Counted from the first letter of the stretch, positions 16,568 through 25,943 are shown. The stretch: DNA of 63,743 nt from Bacteroidota bacterium (GCA_017858735.1 JAFMBH010000011.1:1-63743); one strand, 5' to 3'. Numbers and translations: made by a program. The notes: generated by a model not told the origin, from the sequence alone.

Positions 16568-18022
16568 ATGATTTACGAATTTCCAAAAGACGATAGTCCA
16601 ATCATAAAAGTAATAGGTGTAGGTGGAGGAGGAAGTAATGCGGTAACACACATGTATAAACAAGGTATTGTTGGCGTTGATTTTGCCATTTGTAATACCG
16701 ATAATCAAGCCATGGAAAATAGCCCGGTGCCAACTAAAATCAGGCTCGGCCCTAATTTAACAGAAGGAAGGGGCGCTGGTTCTAAACCTAACGTTGGTAA
16801 ACTGGCCTGTGAAGAATCCATAGAGGAGGTGAAAAGGTATATTGAAAATAACTGCAAAATGCTCTTCATCACGGCAGGTATGGGCGGTGGCACTGGAACA
16901 GGAGCCGCTCCAATTATTGCCAGAACGGCAAGGGAAATGAATATCCTTACCGTTGGTATTGTCACCCTACCCTTTACTTTCGAAGGAAATAAAAGGACTT
17001 CTCAAGGCTTTGAAGGTCTCAATGAATTGAAAAATTCCGTAGATACCCTAATCATTATTTCAAATGATAAACTTAGACAGATTCACGGTAATCTCTCTCT
17101 GTCGGATGCTTTTTCAAAAGCTGATAATGTGCTTACCACTGCAGCTAAAGGAATCGCTGAAATAATTACCGTGCCCGGCTATGTAAATGTCGATTTCGAA
17201 GACGTTAATACGGTTATGCGTGGTAGCGGGGTCGCCATTATGGGAACAGGTCTCGCCGAAGGTAATGATCGGGCGCGTATCGCAGTAGATCAGGCGCTGC
17301 ATTCTCCTCTTCTTGAAGATAATAATATCAATGGGGCAAAACATATCCTTTTGAATATTACCTCTGGTCTGAAAGAAGTTACGATGGATGAGATTTTTGA
17401 GATTACTGACTTCGTTAGAGAGGAGGCCGGTGATGGCAGTGAAATTATCTGGGGAAACTGTTATGATAATAAATTGGGTAACAAATTGAGCGTTACGGTT
17501 ATTGCCACTGGTTTTGAACACCAAATTACCGATAACTTAGACTTTATGCCTCAAAAAAATAAAGTTACTATTAACCTGGGTGATGATGCTACCACAAGAA
17601 TCTCAGACACAGTACCCTCCAGCGGTTTGAGCGGTATTGGTTATGAAGAGGGCAATAATAATGGTCGGGTAATTGAATTTGGAGATATCGATCCTAACAA
17701 GAGAGGCGATAATATCATTAGCAAGACAGATCCTTATTTAAAAGATAAAGGTAAAAATGTGGCTTCTCCAAATTCTTCCCCTTTCTCAAACAGAGAGGAA
17801 GAAAATAAACGCAGAGAAGTTCTTCGCGCCCAAACGCAAAAGTTAAATAATCCTAAAGTAATTAGTGATTTGGAAAACCAGCCAGCCTATATACGACGGA
17901 ATGTTACACTTGAGGATGTGCCTGCTTCAGGGGATAATAATTTCTCCAGGTATTCTGTAAATACTTCAAATACTTTGGAAATCAGTGAGGGCAATTCCTT
18001 TTTACACGACGCAGTCGATTAA
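16568..18022 (+). CDS. ftsZ: Cell-division GTPase FtsZ
   Basis: Tubulin-like GTPase forming the Z ring, 484 aa. Signature motifs: VGGGGSNAV near the start, the tubulin loop GMGGGTGTGAAPIIA (from about 105) and the T7 loop region FEDVNTVM. After the globular core (to about 320) a long, charged, poorly conserved linker leads to a C-terminal peptide (about 474-484, GNSFLHDAVD) that should bind FtsA. Length is typical of Bacteroidota. It closes the cluster, with a terminator 58 nt after the stop. Confidence 0.97.
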   Translation: MIYEFPKDDSPIIKVIGVGGGGSNAVTHMYKQGIVGVDFAICNTDNQAMENSPVPTKIRLGPNLTEGRGAGSKPNVGKLACEESIEEVKRYIENNCKMLFITAGMGGGTGTGAAPIIARTAREMNILTVGIVTLPFTFEGNKRTSQGFEGLNELKNSVDTLIIISNDKLRQIHGNLSLSDAFSKADNVLTTAAKGIAEIITVPGYVNVDFEDVNTVMRGSGVAIMGTGLAEGNDRARIAVDQALHSPLLEDNNINGAKHILLNITSGLKEVTMDEIFEITDFVREEAGDGSEIIWGNCYDNKLGNKLSVTVIATGFEHQITDNLDFMPQKNKVTINLGDDATTRISDTVPSSGLSGIGYEEGNNNGRVIEFGDIDPNKRGDNIISKTDPYLKDKGKNVASPNSSPFSNREEENKRREVLRAQTQKLNNPKVISDLENQPAYIRRNVTLEDVPASGDNNFSRYSVNTSNTLEISEGNSFLHDAVD

Positions 18023-18079
18023 TTATCTATTATTACGCCTTAGTTATAAATACTTTTATTCCATAAAGTAGAATTTATC

Positions 18080-18109
18080 GGGTGCTTTCGTTCAGGAAGC
18101 ACCCTTTTT
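18080..18109 (+). terminator. Intrinsic terminator of the dcw cluster
   Basis: GGGTGCTT (18080-18087) pairs with AAGCACCC (18097-18104), followed by TTTTT. It lies 58 nt after the ftsZ stop. Confidence 0.85.
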
Positions 18110-18222
18110 GCTGAGAACTAAAACCATTAACATTTAATTAAATAATTTGGCACAACATATCAAACGATAATAAAGTTTACAATATAGAAGATCATTAAAA
18201 TCTTTTTTTTAATACCCATCCC

Positions 18223-18495
18223 ATGAATATCAAAAAAATCAAATTAGCCCTGACCGTAGGTCTTATCAACTCAGGTACAGGCAGCACTTTAGGTAAGGTG
18301 AGAGAATTAATGCATTCATTAAAAGAGGACGTTGGTGCTATGCTTTCTTCACAGGAATTAAAAAAAGCGGTGTTAGGTCCAAACATGGTTCAACATTCTT
18401 ACGCGCTTCAGTTTGAACGCTGTACTTTAAATGTTGATGTAGTTTGTCATCCTCATACACAGCAGGAAATGGTCCGTACTTTTTATTTCAATTAG
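18223..18495 (+). CDS. Hypothetical 90-aa protein
   Basis: I do not recognise this gene. It encodes 90 aa with no signal peptide or membrane helix. The N-terminal half is lysine-rich and helical (KVRELMHSLKEDVGAMLSSQELKKAV), the C-terminal half has cysteines and histidines (ERCTLNVDVVCHPHTQQ). It stands alone between the ftsZ terminator and a strong terminator of its own 36 nt after its stop, which favours a real transcription unit. No clear ribosome site precedes the ATG, which is common in this genome. An overlapping minus-strand frame (18195-18386) looks like a shadow. Confidence 0.55.
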   Translation: MNIKKIKLALTVGLINSGTGSTLGKVRELMHSLKEDVGAMLSSQELKKAVLGPNMVQHSYALQFERCTLNVDVVCHPHTQQEMVRTFYFN

Positions 18496-18530
18496 TTTTC
18501 CATTCTACCTTAAAACGAATTTTTACCCTG

Positions 18531-18561
18531 GAGGCTATCTAAAAGATAGCCTCTATTTTTT
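18531..18561 (+). terminator. Intrinsic terminator after the 90-aa gene
   Basis: GAGGCTATCT pairs with AGATAGCCTC around AAA, a 10-bp perfect stem, followed by TATTTTTT. Confidence 0.88.
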
Positions 18562-18583
18562 AGGACAGGTCATTATAAACGTG

Positions 18584-18600
18584 CGATCCCTCTGGGGTCG
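18584..18600 (-). repeat. GACCCC palindromic repeat, copy R1 (inverted)
   Basis: CGATCCC, TCT, GGGGTCG; read on the minus strand it continues CACGTTTATAATG, matching the pattern hairpin then CATGTnTATA seen in copies R2 and R3. One base of the stem is mismatched. Confidence 0.7.
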
Positions 18601-18680
18601 AAAGTGTAAATTTGTATCAGGACTATTTTTAAAGAATTGTTAAATCTGTAAACTTTTTTTAGGACGGGTCGATTCATTTT

Positions 18681-18772
18681 TGTGTCCTGACCCCGGAGGG
18701 GTCACATGTCTATAGACCATTATGCCCCTGGCGGCATCATTTCCCCAATACCCTTTAGCCCCTGGCGGCACC
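18681..18772 (+). repeat. GACCCC palindromic repeat, copy R2, with GCCCCTGGCGGCA modules
   Basis: GACCCC/GGGGTC (18689-18703) is followed by ACATGTCTATAGACC, ATTATGCCCCTGGCGGCA and a second GCCCCTGGCGGCA. The block from ACATGTCTAT to the CCCCAATA stretch recurs almost unchanged at the right end of the window. Confidence 0.8.
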
Positions 18773-18841
18773 ATTTTGTACCTCAATAATAATTTATTAT
18801 TAATAAAACGTTTGCTTGTTCTTTTAAAAGATTATTTGACC

Positions 18842-18849
18842 TACCTTTG
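18842..18849 (+). promoter_or_regulatory. typA promoter, -7 box TACCTTTG
   Basis: Fits TAnnTTTG. Transcription would begin near 18855, 16 nt before the ATG at 18871. A TTG inside this box is in frame with typA but cannot be the start if the promoter is used. Confidence 0.6.
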
Positions 18850-18870
18850 TGCCCCGAAAAGAAAATTAAA

Positions 18871-20688
18871 ATGCAAATAAGAAACATTGCCATCATCGCT
18901 CACGTTGACCATGGCAAAACAACGCTGGTAGATAAAATGCTGCTGGCAGGTCGACTTTTTAAAGACCATGAAACACCTGGCGAATTGATCATGGATAGCA
19001 ATGATCTCGAAAGAGAAAGGGGAATTACCATCCTTGCTAAAAATGTATCTATCCGTTACAAGGAATATAAAATTAATATTATCGATACGCCTGGTCACAG
19101 TGATTTTGGCGGCGAAGTGGAAAGAGTCCTAAATATGGCCGATGGGGTTCTCCTCCTTGTAGATGCTTTTGAAGGTGCTATGCCTCAAACTCGTTTCGTT
19201 CTTCAGAAGGCTTTAGCCTTAGGATTAAAACCTATCGTTGTTATCAATAAGGTCGATAAAGAGAATTGTACTCCATTGGAGGTTCATGAGCAAATCTTTG
19301 AACTCATGGCTAACTTAGATGCTACGGAAGATCAACTTGACTTTCCCGTCATTTTCGGTTCCGCTAAGAATGGCTGGATGAGTGAAGATTGGAAGAAGCC
19401 CACAGATAATATCTTCGCTCTGCTCGATTCTATCGTTACACATATTCCACCGCCAAAGGTTTCAGAGGGTACTACCCAGATGATTATCACCTCGCTCGAT
19501 TATTCCAATTACATTGGTAGGATCGCTATCGGTAGGTTGCAAAGAGGTGTAATAACAGAAGGGCAAATGGTTAGCCTTTGTAAAAAAGATGGTTCTATCG
19601 TTAAAAGTAGATTAAAGGCCATTTATGTTTTTGAAGGTTTTGAAAAAGCTAAAGTAACCGAAATTAAAGCAGGTGAAATTGGTGCCATTGTGGGTATAGA
19701 CGGTTTCGAAATTGGTGATACTATCGCCGATTTTGAATTTCCAGAGCCTTTACCACCTATTTCTATAGATGAACCTACTATGAGTATGGTCTTCACTATC
19801 AATGATTCTCCTTTCTTCGGTCAGGAAGGTAAATTCGTTACCTCAAGACATGTTCGTGAAAGGTTAGAGAAGGAATTAGAAAAAAATCTGGCCCTAAGAT
19901 TAGAAGATACAGGTTCAGCAGATAGTTTCAGAGTGTTTGGTAGAGGGGTTCTCCACCTGGCAGTTCTTATTGAAACTATGCGTAGAGAAGGGTATGAACT
20001 TCAAATAGGTCAGCCTCAGGTTATTTTAAAATTGATTGATGGCGAAAAATGTGAACCAATTGAGGAACTAACCATCGATTTACCTGATGCTGTTTCCGGA
20101 AGAGCCATCGAAGCTGTTACCAGAAGAAAAGGTATCCTTCTTTCTATGGAGCCGAAGGCAGATAGAGTTATTCTTAAACTGGAGATTCCTTCAAGAGGTA
20201 TTATCGGTCTTAGAAATTATTTGTTGACCGCTACTGCAGGAGAAGCTATTATGAATCACAGATTCTTAAACTTCCAACCTTATAAAGGCGAAATTCAGGG
20301 TCGTCAAAATGGTTCTCTTATCAGTATGGAAAATGGTAAATCCATTCCTTTCTCTATCAATAACCTGCAGGACAGAGGTGTTTTCTTTATAGGTTCTAAT
20401 GAAGATATTTACGAAGGTCAGGTAGTTGGGGAGAACAACAGACCTGGTGATATGGTAATTAATCTTACTAAAACCAAGAAATTAACGAACATGAGAGCCT
20501 CTGGTTCTGATGATAAATTAAAGTTGATTCCACCTCGTCGCTTCTCTTTAGAAGAAGCATTGGAATATATCCAGGAAGATGAATTTGTAGAAGCAACCCC
20601 AGCTTCTCTGCGTTTAAGAAAAATTTACTTGAAGGAACATGATAGAAAGCGCTATCGCAATAGCAGTTTCTCACAGGTAGAAGGATAA
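18871..20688 (+). CDS. typA: Ribosome-associated translational GTPase TypA/BipA
   Basis: Translation-factor GTPase binding the ribosome under stress and in assembly, 605 aa from ATG 18871. The frame opens earlier at a TTG (18847) that lies within the promoter, so the ATG giving MQIRNIAIIAHVDHGKTTL is preferred. G1 is AHVDHGKT (10-17), then the switch region DSNDLERERGITI, G3 DTPGHSDFGGEV, G4 NKVDK, followed by domain II, the EF-G-like domains III/V and the TypA-specific C-terminal domain (GEAIMNHRFLNFQPYKGEI). Length is standard. It shares a terminator with the convergent BNR gene. Confidence 0.95.
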   Translation: MQIRNIAIIAHVDHGKTTLVDKMLLAGRLFKDHETPGELIMDSNDLERERGITILAKNVSIRYKEYKINIIDTPGHSDFGGEVERVLNMADGVLLLVDAFEGAMPQTRFVLQKALALGLKPIVVINKVDKENCTPLEVHEQIFELMANLDATEDQLDFPVIFGSAKNGWMSEDWKKPTDNIFALLDSIVTHIPPPKVSEGTTQMIITSLDYSNYIGRIAIGRLQRGVITEGQMVSLCKKDGSIVKSRLKAIYVFEGFEKAKVTEIKAGEIGAIVGIDGFEIGDTIADFEFPEPLPPISIDEPTMSMVFTINDSPFFGQEGKFVTSRHVRERLEKELEKNLALRLEDTGSADSFRVFGRGVLHLAVLIETMRREGYELQIGQPQVILKLIDGEKCEPIEELTIDLPDAVSGRAIEAVTRRKGILLSMEPKADRVILKLEIPSRGIIGLRNYLLTATAGEAIMNHRFLNFQPYKGEIQGRQNGSLISMENGKSIPFSINNLQDRGVFFIGSNEDIYEGQVVGENNRPGDMVINLTKTKKLTNMRASGSDDKLKLIPPRRFSLEEALEYIQEDEFVEATPASLRLRKIYLKEHDRKRYRNSSFSQVEG

Positions 20689-20690
20689 TA

Positions 20691-20720
20691 TAAAGGGCGG
20701 CAATTTTTTGCCGCCCTTTA
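20691..20720. terminator. Bidirectional terminator between typA and the BNR gene
   Basis: TAAAGGGCGGCAA and TTGCCGCCCTTTA form a 13-bp perfect stem with a TTTT loop. T-rich sequence follows on the plus strand (TTATTTTAG). The two genes converge on it. Confidence 0.85.
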
Positions 20721-20754
20721 TTATTTTAGCATTTATTTTTCTATTCAAATGCTA

Positions 20755-23640
20755 TTAACGGAGAATAAGTGTTGATTCTGATTTTGCTCCATTCATCTCA
20801 AATGAGATAGTATATTTGCCTTTTACCAGATAAATTTGACCATCTTCCATGGCCTTTATTTTAATTGGCTTTTCTTCCTCTTTAAGATTTTTATTGGCCA
20901 ACATTTCTAAGGTTGCAAGGGCAGATTCTTTTATGATTCCTTTGTAAGGAACATAATTAAGTCCGTTTGACATCGACACTTCTTGCTCAAACAATAATTC
21001 TTTGTTGTCGGAATATAAACGCATAAAACCTTTCCCTGCGGTGGACGCATAAACTGGTAAATGTATGTCAGGTGACATACTTTCTTGCCAGGGAGCCATT
21101 TTTCTGCCCCATCGTGGACTGGCAAAAGGTGAGGCTGGAGTAAAAGCGTGCAATGTTTTTGCCATGATTTCTGGCGTAAGCTGTTGTAGTTCTTTGACAG
21201 AAGCCAGATATATAGATCTGCCATGCGTACCGACGATAATTTCCTTATCCCTTGGATGTATAACCAGGTCATGCACAGAAACGGCAGGTAGGTTATTTTC
21301 AAATAGTTGAACTTGTTTGCCACCATTCAATGAACAATACAGGCCATTATCAGTCCCAATATAGAGTAAATTATCATTGACGGGATCTTCCTTTAGCACA
21401 TTTACGGGTTCATTAGGTAATCCTTCGCCGATTTGCTTCCATGTATTTCCGTAATCGTCGGAAACATAAACATAGGGTTTAAAATGATCATTTCTATAAC
21501 CATTTAACGTTACATATACCCTTGAGGCTTTAAAAGCAGAGGCTTGAATGCTACTTACCCACAAATTTTGTGGTAATGATTCGTCCAGTCTTTTCCATGT
21601 AGTACCCCCGTCTGGACTATGATGTATCATACCATCATCGGTTCCCACGTAAATTAATCCGAAGGTAACTGGTGATTCGTGAATACAGGAAATGGTGCCA
21701 AAGGGCACGTCTCCTTTTTTTCCTCCTTTTGTTAAATCTCCACTTATTACTTTAAAAGAATCGCCTTTATTTAAAGAACGGTGTACTTTATTGGATGCCA
21801 TATAAAGAATGTCCTGATTGTGGATAGATAAATGAATGGGCGTCTCCCAATTCCATCTCAACGGCCGTTCTCCCAGGGCATGCTTGGGCGTAATTCCCTT
21901 CCTTTGTCCGGTTTTTGTATTTATTCTAAAATAATTTCCAAATTGAAATCCGGTATATACCGTTTCATTATCTCTGGTATCAATGGCAACTTGCATACCA
22001 TCGCCACCCATAATCGATTTGAAGGGATAATCGCCGGAATCATGCCATTCCGTATTTGGCTTATTGGTTTTGGGACCCATCCAAACCCCATTGTCTTGCA
22101 ATCCTCCATAGACTCTGTAAGGTTCAGCCATATCAACGGCCACATGGTAAAACTGACCTAAGGCTGGCGTGTTGCATTTAATCCAATGTTCACCATTATC
22201 ATAAGAAATATTTATTCCGCCATCGTTTCCAAGGATCAAGTGTCCTGGTTTCTTTGGGTTCACCCAAAGGGCATGATGATCGGAATGCACATTATCCCCA
22301 TTTATCGATTTCCATGTTTTTCCGCCATTATCAGAGGAAAGAACAGGAACACCTAAAACATACAATTGATTTACGCTAGCCGCACGAATTTGGGCAAAAT
22401 AATAACCGTAGGTATAATGTACATTTTCTAAATATCCTTTTTCATGGGTTAATTTCCATGTTTTGCCCATATCGTCAGACCGGTAAACTTCAAGGCCATG
22501 GACAGGGGCGTCAAAAAGGGCAGAATTAGCATCTTCAGTATATTCCACAAGATTTAATGGGGTAATCTCATTTTTTTTGACTAAGTCTAATACTTTTTCA
22601 ACGGTATATTCAGCAGGGAAGCCATTTTTCTGCAAAAAGTCTTTAATAAGGTATTTCTTTTGAGTTAAAAAGACATCTTTCGACATAGTTCTCAAAGAGA
22701 ATTTAGTAAGTTCGTCAGCATTGGCAGAAGATTTGTTTTCTTGCCTGAAATAATTATCGATAGCCGCGAATAGAACGGTTTTTCCTTGATGTTGTGTTAC
22801 CTCCAAACCAATTCTTCCAAGACCTTCACCATCTGGAAAACCTGTATTTGCAGCAGTAATTTTTTGCCATGATTTACCTCCATCCACACTTTTATAGATG
22901 GCTGATCCCTTTCCGGACTCAACAAAATCCCATGCCTGTCTCGATTTAGTCCAGGTCGCTGCATAAAGAATCTGAGGAGAAGAAGGGTCACCAATTAAAT
23001 CGACGGCCCCTGTAAGCTCATCAACTTTCAAGGTATGTTTCCAGCTAAGGCCACCATCGTCGGTCATAAATACGCCTCTTTCCTCATTTGGCGAATAAAG
23101 ATGTCCTAATACAGCTACCCAAACCTTATTGGGATCTTTAGGATGGAGGCGTATTCTACCAATATGGTGAGATTCGGGAAGACCTTTATAAGACCAGGTA
23201 TTTCCACCGTCTGTACTCTTGTATATTCCCGTTCCAGCATAGGAAGACCTGCTTGAATTTACTTCGCCTGTTCCTACCCAAATAGTATTTCTTGTCCAAT
23301 CCACGGCAATGTCGCCTATGGTCATGACTATTTCCTTGTCAAATAAAGGTTTAAAAGTGCGTCCATTATTTTCTGTTTTCCAGAGTCCCCCAGAAGCATA
23401 AGCTACATAAAATTGAGTAGGATCATTTGGATTAACCTCCAGGTCCGATACTCTGCCACTCATCACGGTAGGTCCGATAGATTGAAATGACAAACCACCG
23501 ACAACGGAATTTTTTCGCAGGTCAGCTCTTTTCATTGCATTATCCAAACGTTCCTTTCCGGAGCTGGCAGGGTTTTGCGCTATCAAAAAATGACTACTGT
23601 AAAGTAGTAGGGTGAATAAAAACAAACGGTTTAAAAGCAT
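20755..23640 (-). CDS. Secreted BNR/Asp-box beta-propeller protein (VPS10/sortilin-like)
   Basis: Large exported protein of 961 aa. The signal peptide is MLLNRLFLFTLLLYSSHFLIA with cleavage before or after Q22; I chose ATG 23640 over a TTG 9 nt upstream. At least eight Asp-box motifs recur (STDGGNTW, TDDGGLSW, SVDGGKSW, SDDMGKTW, SSDNGGKTW, SYDNGEHW, SPDGGTTW, SDDYGNTW), each marking a propeller blade turn, so probably two beta-propellers. Such proteins are abundant in Bacteroidota and are annotated as glycosyl hydrolase, sialidase-like or sortilin-like without demonstrated activity. No catalytic residues can be assigned. It is transcribed alone, divergent from the LptF/G gene. Confidence 0.88.
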   Translation of the reverse strand: MLLNRLFLFTLLLYSSHFLIAQNPASSGKERLDNAMKRADLRKNSVVGGLSFQSIGPTVMSGRVSDLEVNPNDPTQFYVAYASGGLWKTENNGRTFKPLFDKEIVMTIGDIAVDWTRNTIWVGTGEVNSSRSSYAGTGIYKSTDGGNTWSYKGLPESHHIGRIRLHPKDPNKVWVAVLGHLYSPNEERGVFMTDDGGLSWKHTLKVDELTGAVDLIGDPSSPQILYAATWTKSRQAWDFVESGKGSAIYKSVDGGKSWQKITAANTGFPDGEGLGRIGLEVTQHQGKTVLFAAIDNYFRQENKSSANADELTKFSLRTMSKDVFLTQKKYLIKDFLQKNGFPAEYTVEKVLDLVKKNEITPLNLVEYTEDANSALFDAPVHGLEVYRSDDMGKTWKLTHEKGYLENVHYTYGYYFAQIRAASVNQLYVLGVPVLSSDNGGKTWKSINGDNVHSDHHALWVNPKKPGHLILGNDGGINISYDNGEHWIKCNTPALGQFYHVAVDMAEPYRVYGGLQDNGVWMGPKTNKPNTEWHDSGDYPFKSIMGGDGMQVAIDTRDNETVYTGFQFGNYFRINTKTGQRKGITPKHALGERPLRWNWETPIHLSIHNQDILYMASNKVHRSLNKGDSFKVISGDLTKGGKKGDVPFGTISCIHESPVTFGLIYVGTDDGMIHHSPDGGTTWKRLDESLPQNLWVSSIQASAFKASRVYVTLNGYRNDHFKPYVYVSDDYGNTWKQIGEGLPNEPVNVLKEDPVNDNLLYIGTDNGLYCSLNGGKQVQLFENNLPAVSVHDLVIHPRDKEIIVGTHGRSIYLASVKELQQLTPEIMAKTLHAFTPASPFASPRWGRKMAPWQESMSPDIHLPVYASTAGKGFMRLYSDNKELLFEQEVSMSNGLNYVPYKGIIKESALATLEMLANKNLKEEEKPIKIKAMEDGQIYLVKGKYTISFEMNGAKSESTLILR

Positions 23641-23743
23641 AATAATCAATTAAAGTTATGAAACAGATAAGTATAAATAAAAATACCATTTTTAAGCAAA
23701 GTAAAGGGGAAAAATTTGTTTATTTTTTACCATCGCTTTTGTT

Positions 23744-23751
23744 TAATTTTG
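23744..23751 (+). promoter_or_regulatory. Possible promoter, -7 box TAATTTTG
   Basis: Fits TAnnTTTG, but ends only 4 nt before the ATG at 23756, so transcription would begin at or near the start codon (leaderless mRNA) if this box is used. Confidence 0.4.
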
Positions 23752-23755
23752 GCAA

Positions 23756-25327
23756 ATGAAGCAAATAGATCGATTGGTGTTGAGGAGTTTCCTTCCTCCT
23801 TTTATTGTTTCTTTTTTAATCGCCTCTTTCGTTCTGGTGATGCAGATGCTTTGGTTGTATATTGATGACATTGCTGGAAAAGGATTAGGTATATGGCTGG
23901 TATTGGAACTCCTTTTTTACCGGAGTGTTGGTATCATTCCAATGTCTCTGCCATTAGGTATTTTATTGGCCTCGGTAATGACCCTTGGCTCAATGGGGGA
24001 ATTTTATGAACTATCAAGTTTTAAATCTGGGGGTATTTCTCTTTTTAGAATAATGAGAGCCATTCTTTTTTTTGGCTTGTTTTCTATCCTTTTTTCTCTC
24101 TATTGCTCCAATACTCTTATTCCAATCGCCAATCTGAAGTTTGGTTCCAGGATGTTTGATATAAAACAGAAAAAGCCTGCATTAAGATTGGAAACGGGCA
24201 TTTTCAATGACGATCTTGAGGGGTATGCCATTCATATAGGTACAAAAAAATCAGATGGTAAATCAATTGAAGATGTACTTATCTATGATCATACGGAATC
24301 AAATGTTGGCAAGTATAAAACCGTTAAAGCTCAGAACGGAGAACTTGTTATTACCGCAGACGGTAAATATATGGTGATGATTCTTGAAAATGGCATGCAA
24401 TACATTGAAAATGGGAATAATTTATCTCCAGGCGAAGGCAAATATCCTTTTACCAGAACCCGGTTTTCAAGGTGGCAAAAAGTTTTTGATTTAAGCGAAT
24501 TCGAATTGTCGAGAACAAACGAAGGTCTGTTTAAAGGGAATCGTTCTATGATGAGTAGTGGTGAATTAGCTATGGCGGTTGATTCAATTAGACGCGACAT
24601 GGATAAAAAAGGTAAGGAAATGGGGAATTATATGGTAGGTTTTTTACCGTATCTAAAAACAGATTCCCTATACCTCGCTAAGGTTCCTGAAGCTGTTGCC
24701 TCCGATATTCCCCCTGAAAGTAATCCGTCCTACTCAAAACCTGATAGTCAGAATATGGAGAATTCTTCCCCTGATCCTGATCCATATAAATATCAGGTCG
24801 ATTTGGGAACGCCTGCCAAGAGGCTAACTGAAATAAAATTTGATACGGTTAAACGCTTGCTCGGCACCTTTGAACCATTTGAACAAACGCAGTTGTCGAG
24901 TAAAGCAAAAAGTATTATTCGTACCATTGGCACACAATCTGGAGCCACAGCAGAATCGGTCAGACAATTAAATGATTCCAGAGTAAAACATATTTACGAT
25001 TTAAATGCAAAATATAGTATCGCTGTTGCTTGCTTTTTGTTTGTTTTAATAGGTGCCCCAATGGGAGCAATCGTTAGAAAAGGTGGATTTGGATACCCCA
25101 TTTTAATTTCCACCTTGTTTTTTATGATTTTTGTTGTGCTGACTATCGTTTGTAGAAAAGTGGCAGAAAGCCTCATTATTCCTGCCATTGCTGCTGCTTG
25201 GTTGCCAAATATTATTTTGTTTCCAGTAGCTATGTTGCTTACCTGGTTAGCTATGAATGACTCAAGTTTATCCTTTTCCATGCCAGCTATATTAAAGTTT
25301 AAAAGAAATGGTGTTTCTAAAAAATAA
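23756..25327 (+). CDS. LptF/LptG-family permease
   Basis: Inner-membrane permease of the LPS export ABC machinery (YjgP/YjgQ family), 523 aa. Layout: three N-terminal membrane helices (about 12-130), a periplasmic beta-jellyroll region (about 140-400) containing LRLETGIFNDDLEGYAIHIG, then three C-terminal helices from about 422. A proline- and serine-rich insertion (about 310-345) extends the periplasmic part, as in other Bacteroidota. I cannot tell LptF from LptG. The PAP2 gene overlaps its last 20 nt. Confidence 0.9.
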   Translation: MKQIDRLVLRSFLPPFIVSFLIASFVLVMQMLWLYIDDIAGKGLGIWLVLELLFYRSVGIIPMSLPLGILLASVMTLGSMGEFYELSSFKSGGISLFRIMRAILFFGLFSILFSLYCSNTLIPIANLKFGSRMFDIKQKKPALRLETGIFNDDLEGYAIHIGTKKSDGKSIEDVLIYDHTESNVGKYKTVKAQNGELVITADGKYMVMILENGMQYIENGNNLSPGEGKYPFTRTRFSRWQKVFDLSEFELSRTNEGLFKGNRSMMSSGELAMAVDSIRRDMDKKGKEMGNYMVGFLPYLKTDSLYLAKVPEAVASDIPPESNPSYSKPDSQNMENSSPDPDPYKYQVDLGTPAKRLTEIKFDTVKRLLGTFEPFEQTQLSSKAKSIIRTIGTQSGATAESVRQLNDSRVKHIYDLNAKYSIAVACFLFVLIGAPMGAIVRKGGFGYPILISTLFFMIFVVLTIVCRKVAESLIIPAIAAAWLPNIILFPVAMLLTWLAMNDSSLSFSMPAILKFKRNGVSKK

Positions 25328-25943
25328 TAGGTTCTTTTTCACTTTTTTTGCTTTTTGGCAAGGTGTATTATTAATCTACCTGTTGTATTTTCCAAAAGGG
25401 CAGGAATTTCTATTTTTAGATAGGTTTCACCATTTATACCTGGATATTTTTTTTAAAACCATCACATTTTTAGGAGATTGGCCTGTCTATATTTTTGCCT
25501 TAGCCTTTTTATTTTCAAAGCTAAAGTTCAGAGCCTTTTATGTTATTCTATTGGTAAGCATTTTAGTTCCCATCACCTCATATATTTCAAAAGCTTACTT
25601 CAAACATCCGAGACCCATACATTTTTTTCAGGATAAACCTTTGTTTAATGATTTACAAAAGGTCGATGGGGTAGTTTTGCATACAGGTTTTTCCAGTTTT
25701 CCTTCAGGTCATACTATGTCAGCTTTCACCGTTTTTTCCTTATTAGCTTTTTTTGCCAGTAATTCAAAGCGGCAGATTTTTTTGTTCCTTTCACTGGCTA
25801 TTTTGGTGGCTACTTCCAGAGTGTATTTAATTCAACATTTTATAGAGGACGTATGGATGGGTTCTTTAATAGGCGTCATGCTGGCCTATTTAATTTTTCA
25901 GGTATTTCATGTATTTTCTAAAACAACGAATCAGAGCGGGTAA
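25308..25943 (+). CDS. PAP2-family phosphatase
   Basis: Membrane phosphatase of the type 2 phosphatidic acid phosphatase family, 211 aa. The tripartite signature is complete: KAYFKHPRP, then FPSGHTMSAF, then SRVYLIQHFIEDVWMGS, with the catalytic histidines in the last two. Five or six membrane helices. Likely substrates are lipid phosphates such as undecaprenyl pyrophosphate or lipid A phosphate; overlap with the LptF/G gene hints at outer-membrane lipid metabolism. The substrate is inference. Confidence 0.92.
   Translation: MVFLKNNRFFFTFFAFWQGVLLIYLLYFPKGQEFLFLDRFHHLYLDIFFKTITFLGDWPVYIFALAFLFSKLKFRAFYVILLVSILVPITSYISKAYFKHPRPIHFFQDKPLFNDLQKVDGVVLHTGFSSFPSGHTMSAFTVFSLLAFFASNSKRQIFLFLSLAILVATSRVYLIQHFIEDVWMGSLIGVMLAYLIFQVFHVFSKTTNQSG

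Larger units (their letters stand above)
18496..18870. other. 375-nt intergenic repeat island
   Basis: No gene is seen. The stretch contains the terminator at 18531-18561, two GACCCC/GGGGTC palindromes in inverted orientation (18584-18600 and 18689-18703), two GCCCCTGGCGGCA motifs (18724 and 18759), two copies of TTTTTTAGGAC[A/G]GGTC (18555-18570 and 18655-18670), and the typA promoter at its right end. Confidence 0.75.

Noticed and set aside
2726-18022. Absence of murF, ddl and murB from the dcw cluster as a deletion
   Set aside because: This reduced gene content is usual for Bacteroidota clusters, so it is not a local anomaly.
18847-18870. Upstream TTG start for typA
   Set aside because: It lies inside the -7 box and adds residues foreign to TypA; ATG 18871 gives the standard N-terminus.
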